From: Deltaproteobacteria bacterium
GTDB lineage: Bacteria; UBA10199; DSSB01
NCBI GenBank assembly: GCA_024233625.1
Contig: JACKPJ010000001.1
Coordinates: forward strand, 124,001 to 188,000
Length of the DNA stretch: 64,000 nucleotides
Direction: 5' to 3'
Part shown: piece by piece, positions 26,244 to 36,002 of the stretch
How the letters are laid out: each line of letters opens with the position of its first letter
Position numbering within the stretch: the stretch's first letter is position 1
The notes under the pieces: generated by a model
The model's database searches: none
Told to the model about the DNA's origin: nothing
Seen by the model: only the letters and a program-made list of their open reading frames with translations
Program-made: the position numbers and the translations under genes

Positions 26244-28991
26244 TTAGTTCCGTCGTCCTCCGACCAAGCGCCATCCATATTCGGCATGATTTAAAAATTC
26301 AGGTTCTAATAAAATACCCTTGAGATTAGCTTGAACCATAGAAGTATATAAAGGAGTGGTTTCCAAGGGAGTGGAACGGACATGACTCAAAACACTTCTC
26401 ACTCGCTGACGCGCAGCCTGACGGTAATTGAGATCACCGCTAACGCTACCGACAAGTGTATAGCCCCTTGGTTTAGTCAATTGAACATCATAAAAGGTCA
26501 TCCCTTCTAACACCTCCAGATCATGACTCGTTGCAGGAATCGACTTTTGATAAACAAAGTTATAACTTTTCCCTTCTCTTATAAAACGTGGCAAAGTCTC
26601 TGCAACACTGCTTTGAGGATGGTAGGTCAATCTTCGATTTTTTACTTTTGAGTCTTCGGGATGTTTCCACTGAAAGCTAATATGAACTGCTGGACTGTCT
26701 TGTTTTTTACCTGAACCTTCCTTTTTTTTCTTTTTATCCCGACTGTTTTCAAGATTGCCGCCCTCGATACGCACGGTACTAGGGTCTACTCCCATCTTTT
26801 TAAGCTCCAACGCAATTGCATGTTCAACGCCTATAAAATCCATCACTTCATCCGACCAAAACATTTCTTCAGATCGCAACCTTAAAAAAACTTCTGCGGT
26901 ATTTCCTCGAATATCCTGACCATAAATTTTGCGAACATCCTCTTCAATAATACGTTTTTTGTGATAGGGGTCCGGAAGTTTATCCCAATCAATTTCTTCT
27001 AATTTCTCCCAATGCCGGCTCACGAGGGTATTAAATTTTCGTGCATCAAAACTACGCATATCAATACCTTCAATTGTGCTGGCATTGCTCATTATCAAAG
27101 GCGTCGAGATATCTGCACCCATACAACTATAAAACAGAGATCTCATTTCGTTTTTTGGATTTAAAATGTGCTTCCAGCCTAATAAATAAGTCACTTGGTG
27201 GGGATTGAGTAATCCACCTTGAACTACCTGTGTCGAACTTGCAAGGTCAAAGTCCTGATTGAGCTGCTGAGCAATCTTTGCTTGTCGTTCAAATGCTTGT
27301 ACTAAATATTTAAAATCTTCCAAAGCATAAGGTGGTACTCCATTCACAAAATCTTTTGCTAGAAAGGCCTTAATTTGAGACGAGCTCTGATCTTTGAAGA
27401 CAAAGCGCTGAACTGCATTTGCCCATGCATTTTGATATACCTCGACCTCTTGTAGATCAGACTTGACTTCCTCTAAGGATTTTTCACAAAGTTGTGCAAC
27501 ATAGTTTGTCACCGCACCCTTGGATTTATGATCATTGAGATCAAAACCGAGTCTCTCACTAAAAAATTGTGTTGCCCAGTCTTCGCAAGACTCCCCAGAA
27601 TCTCCCTCATTGAGAATAGGCTCTCCATCCGGACCAGTTACAGAGCCTGAGTCAGGGATCGCTAAAGCATTTTCTGGAGTCACGGCTGCTAAACTTCGAT
27701 TAGGCAAAGCCAAAGAAGCTGGATTAGCCCAGGCCATCAAGGCAGCAGAGGCTTCCGAAAGTCCTAAGAAAGATTTATCAGCAAGTGCTCGAGGCACTAA
27801 AGCACTTGAAGTTGTTCGCAAAGCTGGCAACTGACTCGCTGCCGCACTCGAGCTTGTGGGTGTTGAGATATTCACCGTTTTCAAGCCTGGAAGAGAAGTT
27901 GAAAAGCCTAACATACGTCCTGCAAGATAAGCTTTTGCGCCCTGAACCCAATAACCCAAATAAATTTTTGCACGCTCACTGTCTAAGTCAGCATCTCGTT
28001 TTTCCCCACCACGTAACCAATCTCCACTACTCAAGCGAGCTTCCCAGCCTTGTCGTGCCAGAGGCGTTGTCCCTAAGATACCCACTCCCATCACACGAGT
28101 TGACCTTTGAGCAGCTTGCACAAATCTCCCTCCATACAAATAAGCTGCTGCTTCAAAAGGTAAAATCGCCTTATCGGCAATCCATTGACTCCAAGGGAAC
28201 TGTCCACTTCTTTTATGCTCCAGGTCATACAAACGCCCTTTCTCGGCCTCACGCTTAATAATATTGAGACTGGCCGAAGCTAGCAGATAGCGCCCTCCAC
28301 TCGCCAGAAGTGAACCCGCAATGGTGCTAAGAGTCATTTCTTTACGCGCCAAATAGAGCCCCAATGCTAAAACTCCTCCCTCAGCAATACCGTAACCACT
28401 CATCACGTCTTCTTGAGCGGACTCCCAAGAAATCGTCGCTTCACGGTGCTCAATTAAAGCATCCAAATAATTGATTCTTTGCTGAATAGTCGCACGAGTT
28501 TTTTTGACCTGAGCATTTTGCTCCAATGATAAACAAATATCCTGAGCTTGGGCGAGATAGTCCTTGGCTCTTTCCAGCCAGGCTTTTTTCTCATTTGCAT
28601 CGAGTTTGAGACAAACACGGTAGGCTTGATCAATAAGTGACATCGCCCGATAAGGGTCCAAACTTGAACTTGCCAAATAATCATCAAGACGCTTAAGACC
28701 ACTGATTTGGTCGACGACTTCTTCACTACTTAATAATTTTTTGATGGAGTTTTCTTTGCTAGGCTCAAGACCTTCTATTACTTCTTCTTTAGGAGATTGC
28801 TCAACAGCACGATAATGAGCATATTCTCTCTCAAAGACTTGGGTAAAGAGATCTAAATCTAACCCAGCACTGGAAACTTGAATATCCTCTTTTGTTGAAA
28901 CTGCTTCAGGACTAGACGAAGTTTTTGAATCTGTTATTGAATCTTGATTCTCTAAATTTTGTCGTATCTTTGTTAAAAGTTCTGGAATCAT
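26244..28991 (-). CDS. Large unknown protein with internal hydrophobic segments
   Basis: 915 aa; no known family recognised. Residues 1-200 are acidic and helical, with a TPR-like or coiled-coil feel. A hydrophobic stretch follows at about 210-330 (AEGGVLALGLYLA, LSTIAGSLLASGGRYLL, FEAAAYLYGGRFV), then an Ala/Ser/Pro-rich linker. A larger soluble C-terminal part contains several Cys and a Lys-rich insert (RDKKKKKEGSGKK). The C-terminus is basic (GGRRN). Overall style and composition resemble the large unknown proteins at 21600 and 46414-59089, but I could not align it with any of them. It is convergent with slt and has a weak ribosome-binding site (AGTAGGCG). Confidence 0.55.
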   Translation of the reverse strand: MIPELLTKIRQNLENQDSITDSKTSSSPEAVSTKEDIQVSSAGLDLDLFTQVFEREYAHYRAVEQSPKEEVIEGLEPSKENSIKKLLSSEEVVDQISGLKRLDDYLASSSLDPYRAMSLIDQAYRVCLKLDANEKKAWLERAKDYLAQAQDICLSLEQNAQVKKTRATIQQRINYLDALIEHREATISWESAQEDVMSGYGIAEGGVLALGLYLARKEMTLSTIAGSLLASGGRYLLASASLNIIKREAEKGRLYDLEHKRSGQFPWSQWIADKAILPFEAAAYLYGGRFVQAAQRSTRVMGVGILGTTPLARQGWEARLSSGDWLRGGEKRDADLDSERAKIYLGYWVQGAKAYLAGRMLGFSTSLPGLKTVNISTPTSSSAAASQLPALRTTSSALVPRALADKSFLGLSEASAALMAWANPASLALPNRSLAAVTPENALAIPDSGSVTGPDGEPILNEGDSGESCEDWATQFFSERLGFDLNDHKSKGAVTNYVAQLCEKSLEEVKSDLQEVEVYQNAWANAVQRFVFKDQSSSQIKAFLAKDFVNGVPPYALEDFKYLVQAFERQAKIAQQLNQDFDLASSTQVVQGGLLNPHQVTYLLGWKHILNPKNEMRSLFYSCMGADISTPLIMSNASTIEGIDMRSFDARKFNTLVSRHWEKLEEIDWDKLPDPYHKKRIIEEDVRKIYGQDIRGNTAEVFLRLRSEEMFWSDEVMDFIGVEHAIALELKKMGVDPSTVRIEGGNLENSRDKKKKKEGSGKKQDSPAVHISFQWKHPEDSKVKNRRLTYHPQSSVAETLPRFIREGKSYNFVYQKSIPATSHDLEVLEGMTFYDVQLTKPRGYTLVGSVSGDLNYRQAARQRVRSVLSHVRSTPLETTPLYTSMVQANLKGILLEPEFLNHAEYGWRLVGGRRN

Positions 28992-29403
28992 AAAACGCCT
29001 ACTTGATTGAATTTACTAAGATCCTGTGGCCAAATGTCTCTGTTGAAAAATATTTTTTTTTCTTTTTATAGAACGGGCTAGGACTCAGGCACCACCTAAC
29101 ATTACTCTATTGATATCGTCTTTTAACACTAGAGGTTGCGTAACATTTTTATAAAAATTCCAAGAAAAGTGAAATTTAATACACCGACAATTTCACCAAA
29201 GCCTGATTCAGTAAATATTGAAATAATTTAATAATTCTTATGAATTTTTTAAAATATTTCTGTTTTTTACAGAAGTTTCCTCAAAACTACTTTAAAAATA
29301 AAATTGCCTAAAAATCAAAAGACTGTTTATATAATTAGTTTTTGGAATTTCACTTAACTAAATTATTCCACTTTAATAATTACTTAGCTAAAAATATTTC
29401 ATC
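28992..29403. other. Gene-free AT-rich intergenic region
   Basis: 412 bp between the divergent starts of the 915-aa gene and smpB. No ORF, RNA gene or convincing repeat was seen; presumably it holds both promoters. Confidence 0.6.
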
Positions 29404-29859
29404 ATGGCAGTCAAAATCATTTGTAAAAACAAAAAGGCCTTCTTTAATTACGAAATTATCGAAAAGCTCGAAGGTGGATTGGTCCTAGTCGGTTCTGAAG
29501 TCAAAGCTTTGCGCGAAGGTCGCGGCAACCTATCAGACAGTTACGCTACCATTTCACGGGGGGAGTTATGGCTCCTCAATGCCCATATTTCTCATTACCC
29601 AGCAGCCAATCAATTTAACCACGAAGAATTACGCGAACGCAAAATCCTCATGCAACGCCGTGAAATTGATCGCCTCATGGGAAAGATTCAGGAAAAAGGC
29701 CTCACTTTAGTACCCCTCTCGCTTTATTTTAAAAATGGCCGAGTTAAAGTTGAGTTGGGTTTAGGCAAAGGGAAAAAATTACACGACAAACGAGAAACCA
29801 ATAAAAAACGCGAATCCGACCGCGAAATCCGCCGAGTCACTAAGCTAAAACAACGCTAA
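29404..29859 (+). CDS. smpB: SsrA-binding protein SmpB
   Basis: A 151-aa tmRNA-binding protein of the trans-translation system, which rescues ribosomes stalled on mRNAs without a stop codon. Signatures are KNKKAFFNYEIIEKLEGGLV, LVGSEVKALREGRGNLSDSY, NAHISHY, RERKILMQRREIDRLMGK and a basic C-terminal tail beginning KGKKLHDKRE, which inserts into the mRNA channel. Length is normal. There is no clear Shine-Dalgarno upstream of the ATG. Its partner ssrA lies 1.5 kb downstream on the same strand, with one lipoprotein gene in between. Confidence 0.96.
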   Translation: MAVKIICKNKKAFFNYEIIEKLEGGLVLVGSEVKALREGRGNLSDSYATISRGELWLLNAHISHYPAANQFNHEELRERKILMQRREIDRLMGKIQEKGLTLVPLSLYFKNGRVKVELGLGKGKKLHDKRETNKKRESDREIRRVTKLKQR

Positions 29860-30185
29860 GTGATTGATTTACCTAAATAGTATCCTTATTTCTTCATATT
29901 TCCACAAAAGCTTAGAATATTTAGTAGATAAAACACCTAAAAACACTTTTATAAAGCCCATCGAGAAAGTTATTGACTTCCCTTTTGACTAAAATTAACC
30001 TTCAGGACCCAAATAAATTAGATTTTTTGGGAATTTTACCTGAAATAAAGTGACCTCTCATAAACTGAAATAATATTGAGGCCACATGTAGACAATCACT
30101 TCGCTCCAAACACAGATTATGTCATGAGGATATATACTGCAAAGCGAGATGGTTCATGGGCTGTTAAATAAAGGAGAATAAATAA
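29860..30185. other. Gene-free region upstream of lipoprotein gene
   Basis: 326 bp, AT-rich. Apart from the AAAGGAG ribosome-binding site at its right end, no ORF or clear structure was seen. Confidence 0.6.
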
Positions 30186-31151
30186 ATGAAAAAATATTCA
30201 AAATTATTGCTTTCATCGTTGATGATTTTAGGTCTCGTCGGTGTGAATGCATGCGATGATAATGAAGAAGTTGTCGAACCTACCGAAAAACCTACCATTC
30301 AATTAGATACTGCTGCTGCAACCAAGGTTGTTGAAGCCGAGGGTAAAATTGTGGTAAACTTTTCGGGTACTGCTCCCGAAGGTGCCGAAAATGTTGTCGT
30401 TACTTCTGATGCTGACGAAAACTTTTCCATCACTTTTCCTCTCGATGGAGCCACTGAGTTCAATCAAGACTATAACATTGATGTCTCTGAAAAAACTTCT
30501 GGCACAGAAACCTTTACTTTTACCGTAACCGATAGCTTGGATCAAACTGCCTCTGCAAATTTTGTTGCAACCTATGTTGAGCATATTTATCGACCAGGCG
30601 ATGTTGCATTAAATGCTTTTGATATCGCATTTGACGACAATCTATCCATATCATCAGCTGCTTATATTAGTATTTTTAATCCAAAAGATGGAGCTAATGG
30701 TATTTATAGTAGACAAAATGTTATCAATGCAGGCGAAGATCAACCCGCAATTGACTTGCTTTTCTTTAGAGATGATTTAGCAAATGATGGATTTTTACTT
30801 CCCAGTGGCACCGACCGTGCTGAGGCCGCTCTTTTTGTTGAAATTCTCAATAACAAAATCACTCTAGACAATATCGTCACAATTACAAGTGAAGCCTTTG
30901 ACGCTATTAATGACCCTTTTGCTGACGAAAATATTGAGTTAGATCTCGATGCAGCATACCAAGCAACTTTAGATGCTATTGCCGCTGGCGAAGCTGCTGA
31001 CGACATCAATTTGGGTAAAATTGATGGTAACTTATATTATGGGGCAACGACCTCAAATGGTACTATCATAGTCTTGAGAGCCATCTACATCGGCGATGTT
31101 GCTGACGTTGAAGCTACCTCAGCGACTCTGACATTCGTCGCCTTTAGATAA
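30186..31151 (+). CDS. Acidic lipoprotein of unknown function
   Basis: 321 aa with a strong AAAGGAG site. A lipoprotein signal ends GVNAC (Cys23) and is followed by DDNEE, the same acidic start as the HAD-phosphatase lipoprotein at 8286. Residues about 40-130 look like an Ig-like or cadherin-like beta domain (VVEAEGKIVVNFSGTAP, FTFTVTDSLDQTASANFVAT). The rest is acidic and beta-rich and contains no cysteine besides the anchor. It probably faces the periplasm or the cell surface. No enzyme motif was recognised. It is monocistronic, with an intrinsic terminator 33 bp downstream. Confidence 0.75.
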   Translation: MKKYSKLLLSSLMILGLVGVNACDDNEEVVEPTEKPTIQLDTAAATKVVEAEGKIVVNFSGTAPEGAENVVVTSDADENFSITFPLDGATEFNQDYNIDVSEKTSGTETFTFTVTDSLDQTASANFVATYVEHIYRPGDVALNAFDIAFDDNLSISSAAYISIFNPKDGANGIYSRQNVINAGEDQPAIDLLFFRDDLANDGFLLPSGTDRAEAALFVEILNNKITLDNIVTITSEAFDAINDPFADENIELDLDAAYQATLDAIAAGEAADDINLGKIDGNLYYGATTSNGTIIVLRAIYIGDVADVEATSATLTFVAFR

Positions 31152-31184
31152 ACCAGCAATTAATTAAGTATTAAAGCTATTTTC

Positions 31185-31217
31185 AGCCCATTTGTTAAAT
31201 GCAAGTGGGCTTTTTTA
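31185..31217 (+). terminator. Intrinsic terminator
   Basis: AGCCCATTTG pairs with CAAGTGGGCT (one G-U) around a 7-nt loop, followed by a T-run. Located 33 bp after the lipoprotein stop. Confidence 0.85.
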
Positions 31218-31379
31218 TTTTTCCTCTTGATTTTTACCACCGTTGACTTATTTTAATAACTGGGCCTCGTGCCCAAACGTTCTTTTAAAAAGGAAGAGTA
31301 AATTTGCTACAAAAGCGCTTTTTCTTCTGCGTAGCACATTCCTCATAAATAGACCTTCTAAGGAAGCGTCTAGATTTAT

Positions 31380-31784
31380 GGGGGCGATTTGGCTTCGACG
31401 GAGATTCGGCGGTGGCTTGTGGCAGGCCAGGGACGTATGGACCCTGTCAAAACTATACAAATTGACAATTGCCAAAACTGACAATGTCATCAAGGTAGCC
31501 TTCGGTAAAGCTAAAGCAGCTGTCGCCGAAGCTCCTTTAGCTCTCGCGGCCTAACCCGCTTAGCGAGACCGTCCGCCTCACTTCTCCCACGAGTGAGATC
31601 CGGGCGTCATTGAGTGGGATAGCAATTTGGGGTGGCTTTGACCCAAGGCGCGAAACTTTTTAAAGTCTGGCTGGAGTCCATCCTGTCGCTGGGAGTGGCT
31701 GCAGTAAGATTGAATATAGCGACTAAGCCTGTAGAAGCGGTTACTTAAGATCTTCGGACGCGGGTTCGATTCCCGCCGCCTCCA
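31380..31784 (+). ncRNA. ssrA: Transfer-messenger RNA (tmRNA)
   Basis: The 5' end GGGGGCGATTTGGCTTCGACG and 3' end with T-arm GCGGGTTCGATTCCCGC are diagnostic. The acceptor stem pairs GGGGGCG (31380-31386) with CGCCTCC (31777-31783, one G-U), and A31784 is the discriminator. CCA is not encoded, since T-residues follow at once. The tag reading frame ends at UAA 31552-31554 and encodes a peptide ending AKAAVAEAPLALAA. If resumption is at the GCC at 31498 the tag is 18 residues, AFGK plus that sequence. The resume codon is not certain. The ALAA end is the usual protease signal, and the rest is unusually Ala-rich. It works with SmpB, encoded just upstream. Confidence 0.95.
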
Positions 31785-31862
31785 TTTTTATTTATCAGAA
31801 AATAAAAAAGCTTCCCATCCCCTTACAAAAGATGAAAGCGTAATTCAGCTTTATCGAAAGTT

Positions 31863-31883
31863 GAAAGATGAAAGATGAAAGAT
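31863..31883. repeat. Short tandem repeat
   Basis: Three copies of the 7-bp unit GAAAGAT, followed by an A-run. Possibly slippage-prone; no gene overlaps it. The surrounding stretch 31785-32050 shows no gene. Confidence 0.7.
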
Positions 31884-32050
31884 GAAAAAAAGTAATATGA
31901 TATAATATTACTTGTCAAAATACATTTAAATAAAGATCACCCTGAACACAACAAAGGATCTTTTGCCTTTTAAATAAAGAATATTCTTCGTTTCACTCTA
32001 TTAGAGTTGCAAAAAATTAAAAAACGCAAGCTACCTTGAATAATAGACTA

Positions 32051-32278
32051 TTATCCATCAAAACCACCTTTAAATGAAATTGGCTGCTTATCTCCATTGT
32101 TATCATAATAATAGAAATCTGGTTTGCTAGTTAAAAAAAGCTCCTTACAGAATGGACATTCAATTGTATTATTTATCAGCGCAGTTTGAACTAAGGATTT
32201 AATTGATCCTTGTATTGGAGATTTGAATTCACCATTACATTTGGGACATTGCAGCATCAATACATTAACATCATTCAT
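32051..32278 (-). CDS. Small zinc-ribbon protein
   Basis: A 75-aa protein with two CxxC pairs, CPKC near residue 11 and CPFC near residue 42, which should bind one zinc ion as a ribbon. AGGTG precedes the ATG at a good distance, and the composition is that of a real protein. The C-terminal part (DFYYYDNNGDKQPISFKGG) has no known motif. Small ribbons like this often sit in nucleic-acid-binding proteins or as accessory subunits; no specific role is deducible. Its start faces that of mnmC, about 210 bp apart. Confidence 0.6.
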   Translation of the reverse strand: MNDVNVLMLQCPKCNGEFKSPIQGSIKSLVQTALINNTIECPFCKELFLTSKPDFYYYDNNGDKQPISFKGGFDG

Positions 32279-32490
32279 TTTTCACCTATCTTTTATAATT
32301 TCAGTAAATTATCAATAAGTTGCTCATACCCACAGTTTTCATGAAACCTTTTGTATCTTCCCATAATTTTTTGATTGTAGCTTTTTTAAGCCTAAAAATA
32401 AATATACAGACATAGATTTTAAATGCAGACTTAGATACTTTGCGCTTATTAAAAAAATATTTTTCAAATGTGTCATGTAAGAAACAAGCT

Positions 32491-34449
32491 ATGAAAAACC
32501 CCTCTCTCACATGGAAAAACAATTTACCCTATTCCGAAAATTTTCAGGACACTTATTTTTCTGAACACGGTGCCATCGAAGAAAGTCGTCATGTTTTCTT
32601 AGAAGGAAACGATCTCCCTAAGCGTTTTCAAAATTGCGAAAAATTCATTATTGGGGAATTAGGTTTTGGAACAGGACTTAACTTTGCCGTCACCTCTCAA
32701 GCTTGGGAAAAATATTCTCTCAAGCATGCCAGTCTCGAATACATCAGCATCGAAAAATTTCCCTTAGACAAATCGACAATAAAAAAAATCAGCACACATT
32801 GGCCCGAGTTAAAAAAATATTTTTCTTCTCTCCTCGAAAACTACCCCTTGCGCATCGATGGATTTCACCACATTTCTTTTCCTGAAAAAAACATTCAACT
32901 CACACTCATTTTTGAGGATGTCTTAGAAGCACTCAAAAACATCCATGTTGAAGTTGACGCCTGGTATTTGGACGGCTTCGCCCCCAAACGCAATCCCCAA
33001 ATGTGGAACGAAGCGGCTTTCAAATTAATAGCTAAAAACACACAGGCCGGTGGTAGTTTAGCAACATACAGCTCCGCAGGAGAAGTCAGGCGACAATTAA
33101 CATCTGTTGGATTTGAGATTAAAAAAAGAAGCGGCTTTGCAAAAAAACGCGAAATGCTATACGGAATTCTTCCCCAAAAAATCAAAGAACAAAACAAAAT
33201 CAAAGCATGGTGGCGTTATCCAAAAATCTCATTCAGACAAGATGAAAAAAAAGCGATAATCATCGGTGCCGGCATGGCAGGCTGCTGGACAGCTCGAGCA
33301 TTGGCTGATCGCGGTTGGCAAGTCGAAGTTTTTGAAAAAAATTCTCAGATCGCGATGGAAGCCAGCGGAAATCGTGCGTCTATTTTGTACCCTTACCGAA
33401 GTTTACATTGGGATAAATATCAGCAATTTTATAACGCCGGATTTGCACATAGTTTAAGAACTTTTCGCGCTTTGCAAAAAAAATCGGATTTTTCCTGGAA
33501 CGAATGCGGCCTGATTCAATTAGCAAAAAACTCTCAAGAGGCAGAACGCTTTCAAAAAATTACTCAGCTTTCTCAAGTCAGTGAAGAATTTATTCAATAC
33601 GTCGATGCAAAATTTATTTCTGAACAAACGGGAGCTGCCATTCAACAAAGCGGTCTTTACTATCCCTGTGCGGGTTGGCTGGATCCGCGGCAGCTATGCT
33701 TATATTTAGTCAATCATCCCAAAATTCATCTTCACCTCAATCAACATATTGATCAAATTAAAAGAACAAATGAAAACTGGCAAATTTTCAACACTCAAAA
33801 TCAAGTACTAGCAGAAAAACCGATTATCATTATAGCCAACGCCTATGCCGCAGAAAAATTTTCACTACTCAAAGCGATTCCTCTACAGCAAGTACGTGGT
33901 CAAGTGGCTTATCTAGATGATTTTGATTTGAAATGGAATCACCAGACTATTCTTTGTGGAGAAAAATCATTTTTCCCGCTTGGAAAAAATCATTTTGATC
34001 TCGGAGCTACTTTTGAACCCAAAGAAAACTCCAGCGAATTATTAGAAAACTCTCAGCAAGAAAATTTAAAATTTTTAAAAAAGATTTTTCCCAAAATAAA
34101 TTTCTCATCCATCAAAGACCTCAAAGGAAGAGTGGGCTTTCGCACGACCAGTGAAGACCGCCTACCCATCGTCGGCCCTCTTTTTGATGAGGAAGCTTAT
34201 CTACGTGATTACTCGGACCTGCAACACGGACGGCCCGATTCAGGCTATCCCAGTGCCACTTATTTACCAGGGATTTTTGTCAACATAGGCCATGGTGCAC
34301 GAGGCTTAACCAGTTCTGGAATCTGCGGGGAATGGCTCGCAGGATATCTTAATGGAGAAGTTTCTTGCTTAAATCAAAATTTAGTTGAAGCACTTCACCC
34401 GGCGAGGTTTTTGATTAAAAAACTAAAGAAGAAAATAGAGACTATTTAA
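32491..34449 (+). CDS. mnmC: Bifunctional tRNA mnm5s2U biosynthesis protein MnmC
   Basis: 652 aa from the ATG that gives the usual N-terminus (MKNPSLTWKNNLPYSENFQDTYFS); an in-frame start 51 nt earlier adds residues foreign to the family. The N-terminal methyltransferase half shows GELGFGTGLNF for SAM binding and DAWYLDGFAPKRNPQMW. The C-terminal FAD oxidase half begins AIIIGAGMAGCWTARALADRG and includes ASGNRASILYPY, PLQQVRGQVAYL and GHGARGLTSSGICGEWLA. The enzyme removes the carboxymethyl group from cmnm5U34 and methylates the product in the wobble position of certain tRNAs. Both domains are complete. Confidence 0.95.
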   Translation: MKNPSLTWKNNLPYSENFQDTYFSEHGAIEESRHVFLEGNDLPKRFQNCEKFIIGELGFGTGLNFAVTSQAWEKYSLKHASLEYISIEKFPLDKSTIKKISTHWPELKKYFSSLLENYPLRIDGFHHISFPEKNIQLTLIFEDVLEALKNIHVEVDAWYLDGFAPKRNPQMWNEAAFKLIAKNTQAGGSLATYSSAGEVRRQLTSVGFEIKKRSGFAKKREMLYGILPQKIKEQNKIKAWWRYPKISFRQDEKKAIIIGAGMAGCWTARALADRGWQVEVFEKNSQIAMEASGNRASILYPYRSLHWDKYQQFYNAGFAHSLRTFRALQKKSDFSWNECGLIQLAKNSQEAERFQKITQLSQVSEEFIQYVDAKFISEQTGAAIQQSGLYYPCAGWLDPRQLCLYLVNHPKIHLHLNQHIDQIKRTNENWQIFNTQNQVLAEKPIIIIANAYAAEKFSLLKAIPLQQVRGQVAYLDDFDLKWNHQTILCGEKSFFPLGKNHFDLGATFEPKENSSELLENSQQENLKFLKKIFPKINFSSIKDLKGRVGFRTTSEDRLPIVGPLFDEEAYLRDYSDLQHGRPDSGYPSATYLPGIFVNIGHGARGLTSSGICGEWLAGYLNGEVSCLNQNLVEALHPARFLIKKLKKKIETI

Positions 34450-34454
34450 CCTGT

Positions 34455-36002
34455 TTATTTTCTTTTTGCATTGAAAGTTTCTTCTCGTGGGGCGGGTTTT
34501 CTGTTTCGTGGAATTTCCTTAATCACCCTAAGATCAACCAGACGTACATTCACATATTCTCTAAAACCATATCTTTCCATCAAATCCTTGATTCGCCCAT
34601 CAGAGACATGTTCTATCTCATAGAGAATCGCATCTACATTCCCCCAACCGGCTTTTGCTAAACCCGTAGCCAGCGCGCGCCATTTTTCAGCTGCTTTTCC
34701 TTGAGAGCGATGAATAGTCAAAAAGCTCTCAACCGCTGCAGTTTCCAAGGGACTCAGAGCAACTTCTTTTGTGGATTTAAGCTTTTCTGCATGTTTCGCA
34801 TACGTTGTTTTCACCTGCTCTGCAGCATCACCTCTTGATAAATCAGCTTCACGTATTTCAATGAGTGTTTCTAAAGCAACCACTGCACGACGCAGCATTT
34901 CTTGGTGGGCTGAGTTAAAACCCGCGCAATGACGGGCTAAAACCAGGGCTGCTTTAAGATCCTTTATCGACAATTGCAAAAGACTGACTTGATCCATAAT
35001 TAACCCCGCACGCTTGGAATCCAAGTGAGCCAAAGCTTCCTTAAAATCTGGGGAAACACTATAATTAGCCATCTTCAATTGACTGCGTATCGGCGCTAAA
35101 ACTTCAAAAAGTGTTTGCCAATGAATACTCTCGTAGACCCGAACCAGCGGATCTGTCGATACTGAACTCACGAGTATCAGCGCCTTTCTGTCATTTTTTA
35201 ATTCAAGTTCAATGGGAATAAACGCGAATAAACCTGCGGGTGTAGGCAAAGCATCGATTTGATTTAGCATCTCAAAATAGATATTCCTTTTATCCTCAGC
35301 ATTTTGTCGAGAAGTTCCTTCATAAGTCCCACGAACAAGTGTCAAAACAATGCCATCCTTTTCCATTTGATGTCCCAAAGCACCTTTGATGTATCCTTCG
35401 AGGTCTTGAGGACTTTCCGAAATTTCTGCCCAGGACAAAGCTGCTCTCTCAACTTTTTGAACTGCTGCTTTCATGCGCTGCGATCGAGGAGTTTTTGCCA
35501 AAGGAGAAGCCTGACGTGTTTCCATCCAAACCCTTGCATCACTGACAAAAGCCGCACTTCTCCTCCTTAAACTGCCGGTTCTGCTTTCTACTCGACCAGA
35601 TTTATTATTAGCTTCAGCCAACTGAGAAAAAGGGTTTTCTAATGCGGCAAAAGAGGAAATATCCTCGACCGACACTTGAGCCCTGTCTAGGGCTTGCGTT
35701 AGCAAATTCGACGAAGCATCACCAACCACAATCTGAGTCAATTGTAAAAAGGCTGCTGCTGCTTTAGCTGCTTCGGGGCTAATTGCGACCTCAGCTTCGC
35801 ATGCGCTTAAACCACTGAGAATCCCCGAAAACTCTGTCAGAGTCGACATGAGATCGGCTTCTCCGATTCCTCGATCAGAAAAATAAGTTTTAAAATTAGT
35901 TTCATGCTGAGGATCTAATAATTGATTAACAATTTGGTCATCACTCATCAAAGCATAAGCAACTTGAATGGTTTGGTAGTTGATCGTAGTTTCACCCGGC
36001 AT
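34455..36002 (-). CDS. Unknown protein, family B (paralogue of 57350-59089)
   Basis: 515 aa from the ATG behind AAAGGAAAATT; an in-frame start 36 nt earlier is less likely. By eye it is collinear with the protein at 57350. Shared landmarks are an N-terminal ACExE/ACGPD point followed by FLQLTQIVVGD against LIQITQIINPN, a central beta segment then VYESIHWQTL against ALESVNWVQL, a helical stretch LETLIEIREA against LKELIQERAT, and KWRALATGLAKAGW against TWKEIAAALVQGGL near the end. Both are soluble, without a signal peptide, and end in a basic tail (NAKRK here). No known family recognised. It ends 6 bp from the convergent mnmC stop. Confidence 0.65.
   Translation of the reverse strand: MPGETTINYQTIQVAYALMSDDQIVNQLLDPQHETNFKTYFSDRGIGEADLMSTLTEFSGILSGLSACEAEVAISPEAAKAAAAFLQLTQIVVGDASSNLLTQALDRAQVSVEDISSFAALENPFSQLAEANNKSGRVESRTGSLRRRSAAFVSDARVWMETRQASPLAKTPRSQRMKAAVQKVERAALSWAEISESPQDLEGYIKGALGHQMEKDGIVLTLVRGTYEGTSRQNAEDKRNIYFEMLNQIDALPTPAGLFAFIPIELELKNDRKALILVSSVSTDPLVRVYESIHWQTLFEVLAPIRSQLKMANYSVSPDFKEALAHLDSKRAGLIMDQVSLLQLSIKDLKAALVLARHCAGFNSAHQEMLRRAVVALETLIEIREADLSRGDAAEQVKTTYAKHAEKLKSTKEVALSPLETAAVESFLTIHRSQGKAAEKWRALATGLAKAGWGNVDAILYEIEHVSDGRIKDLMERYGFREYVNVRLVDLRVIKEIPRNRKPAPREETFNAKRK

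Noticed and set aside
31243..31554. 103-aa open frame before and within ssrA
   Set aside because: It runs into the tmRNA. Only its last codons are translated, as the tmRNA tag.
31755..31784. tRNA-like T-arm and acceptor end
   Set aside because: Part of the tmRNA and not a separate tRNA. No other tRNA gene was seen.
31863..31883. Tandem GAAAGAT units as a possible CRISPR-like array
   Set aside because: The 7-bp units are adjacent, without spacers. No cas gene in the window.
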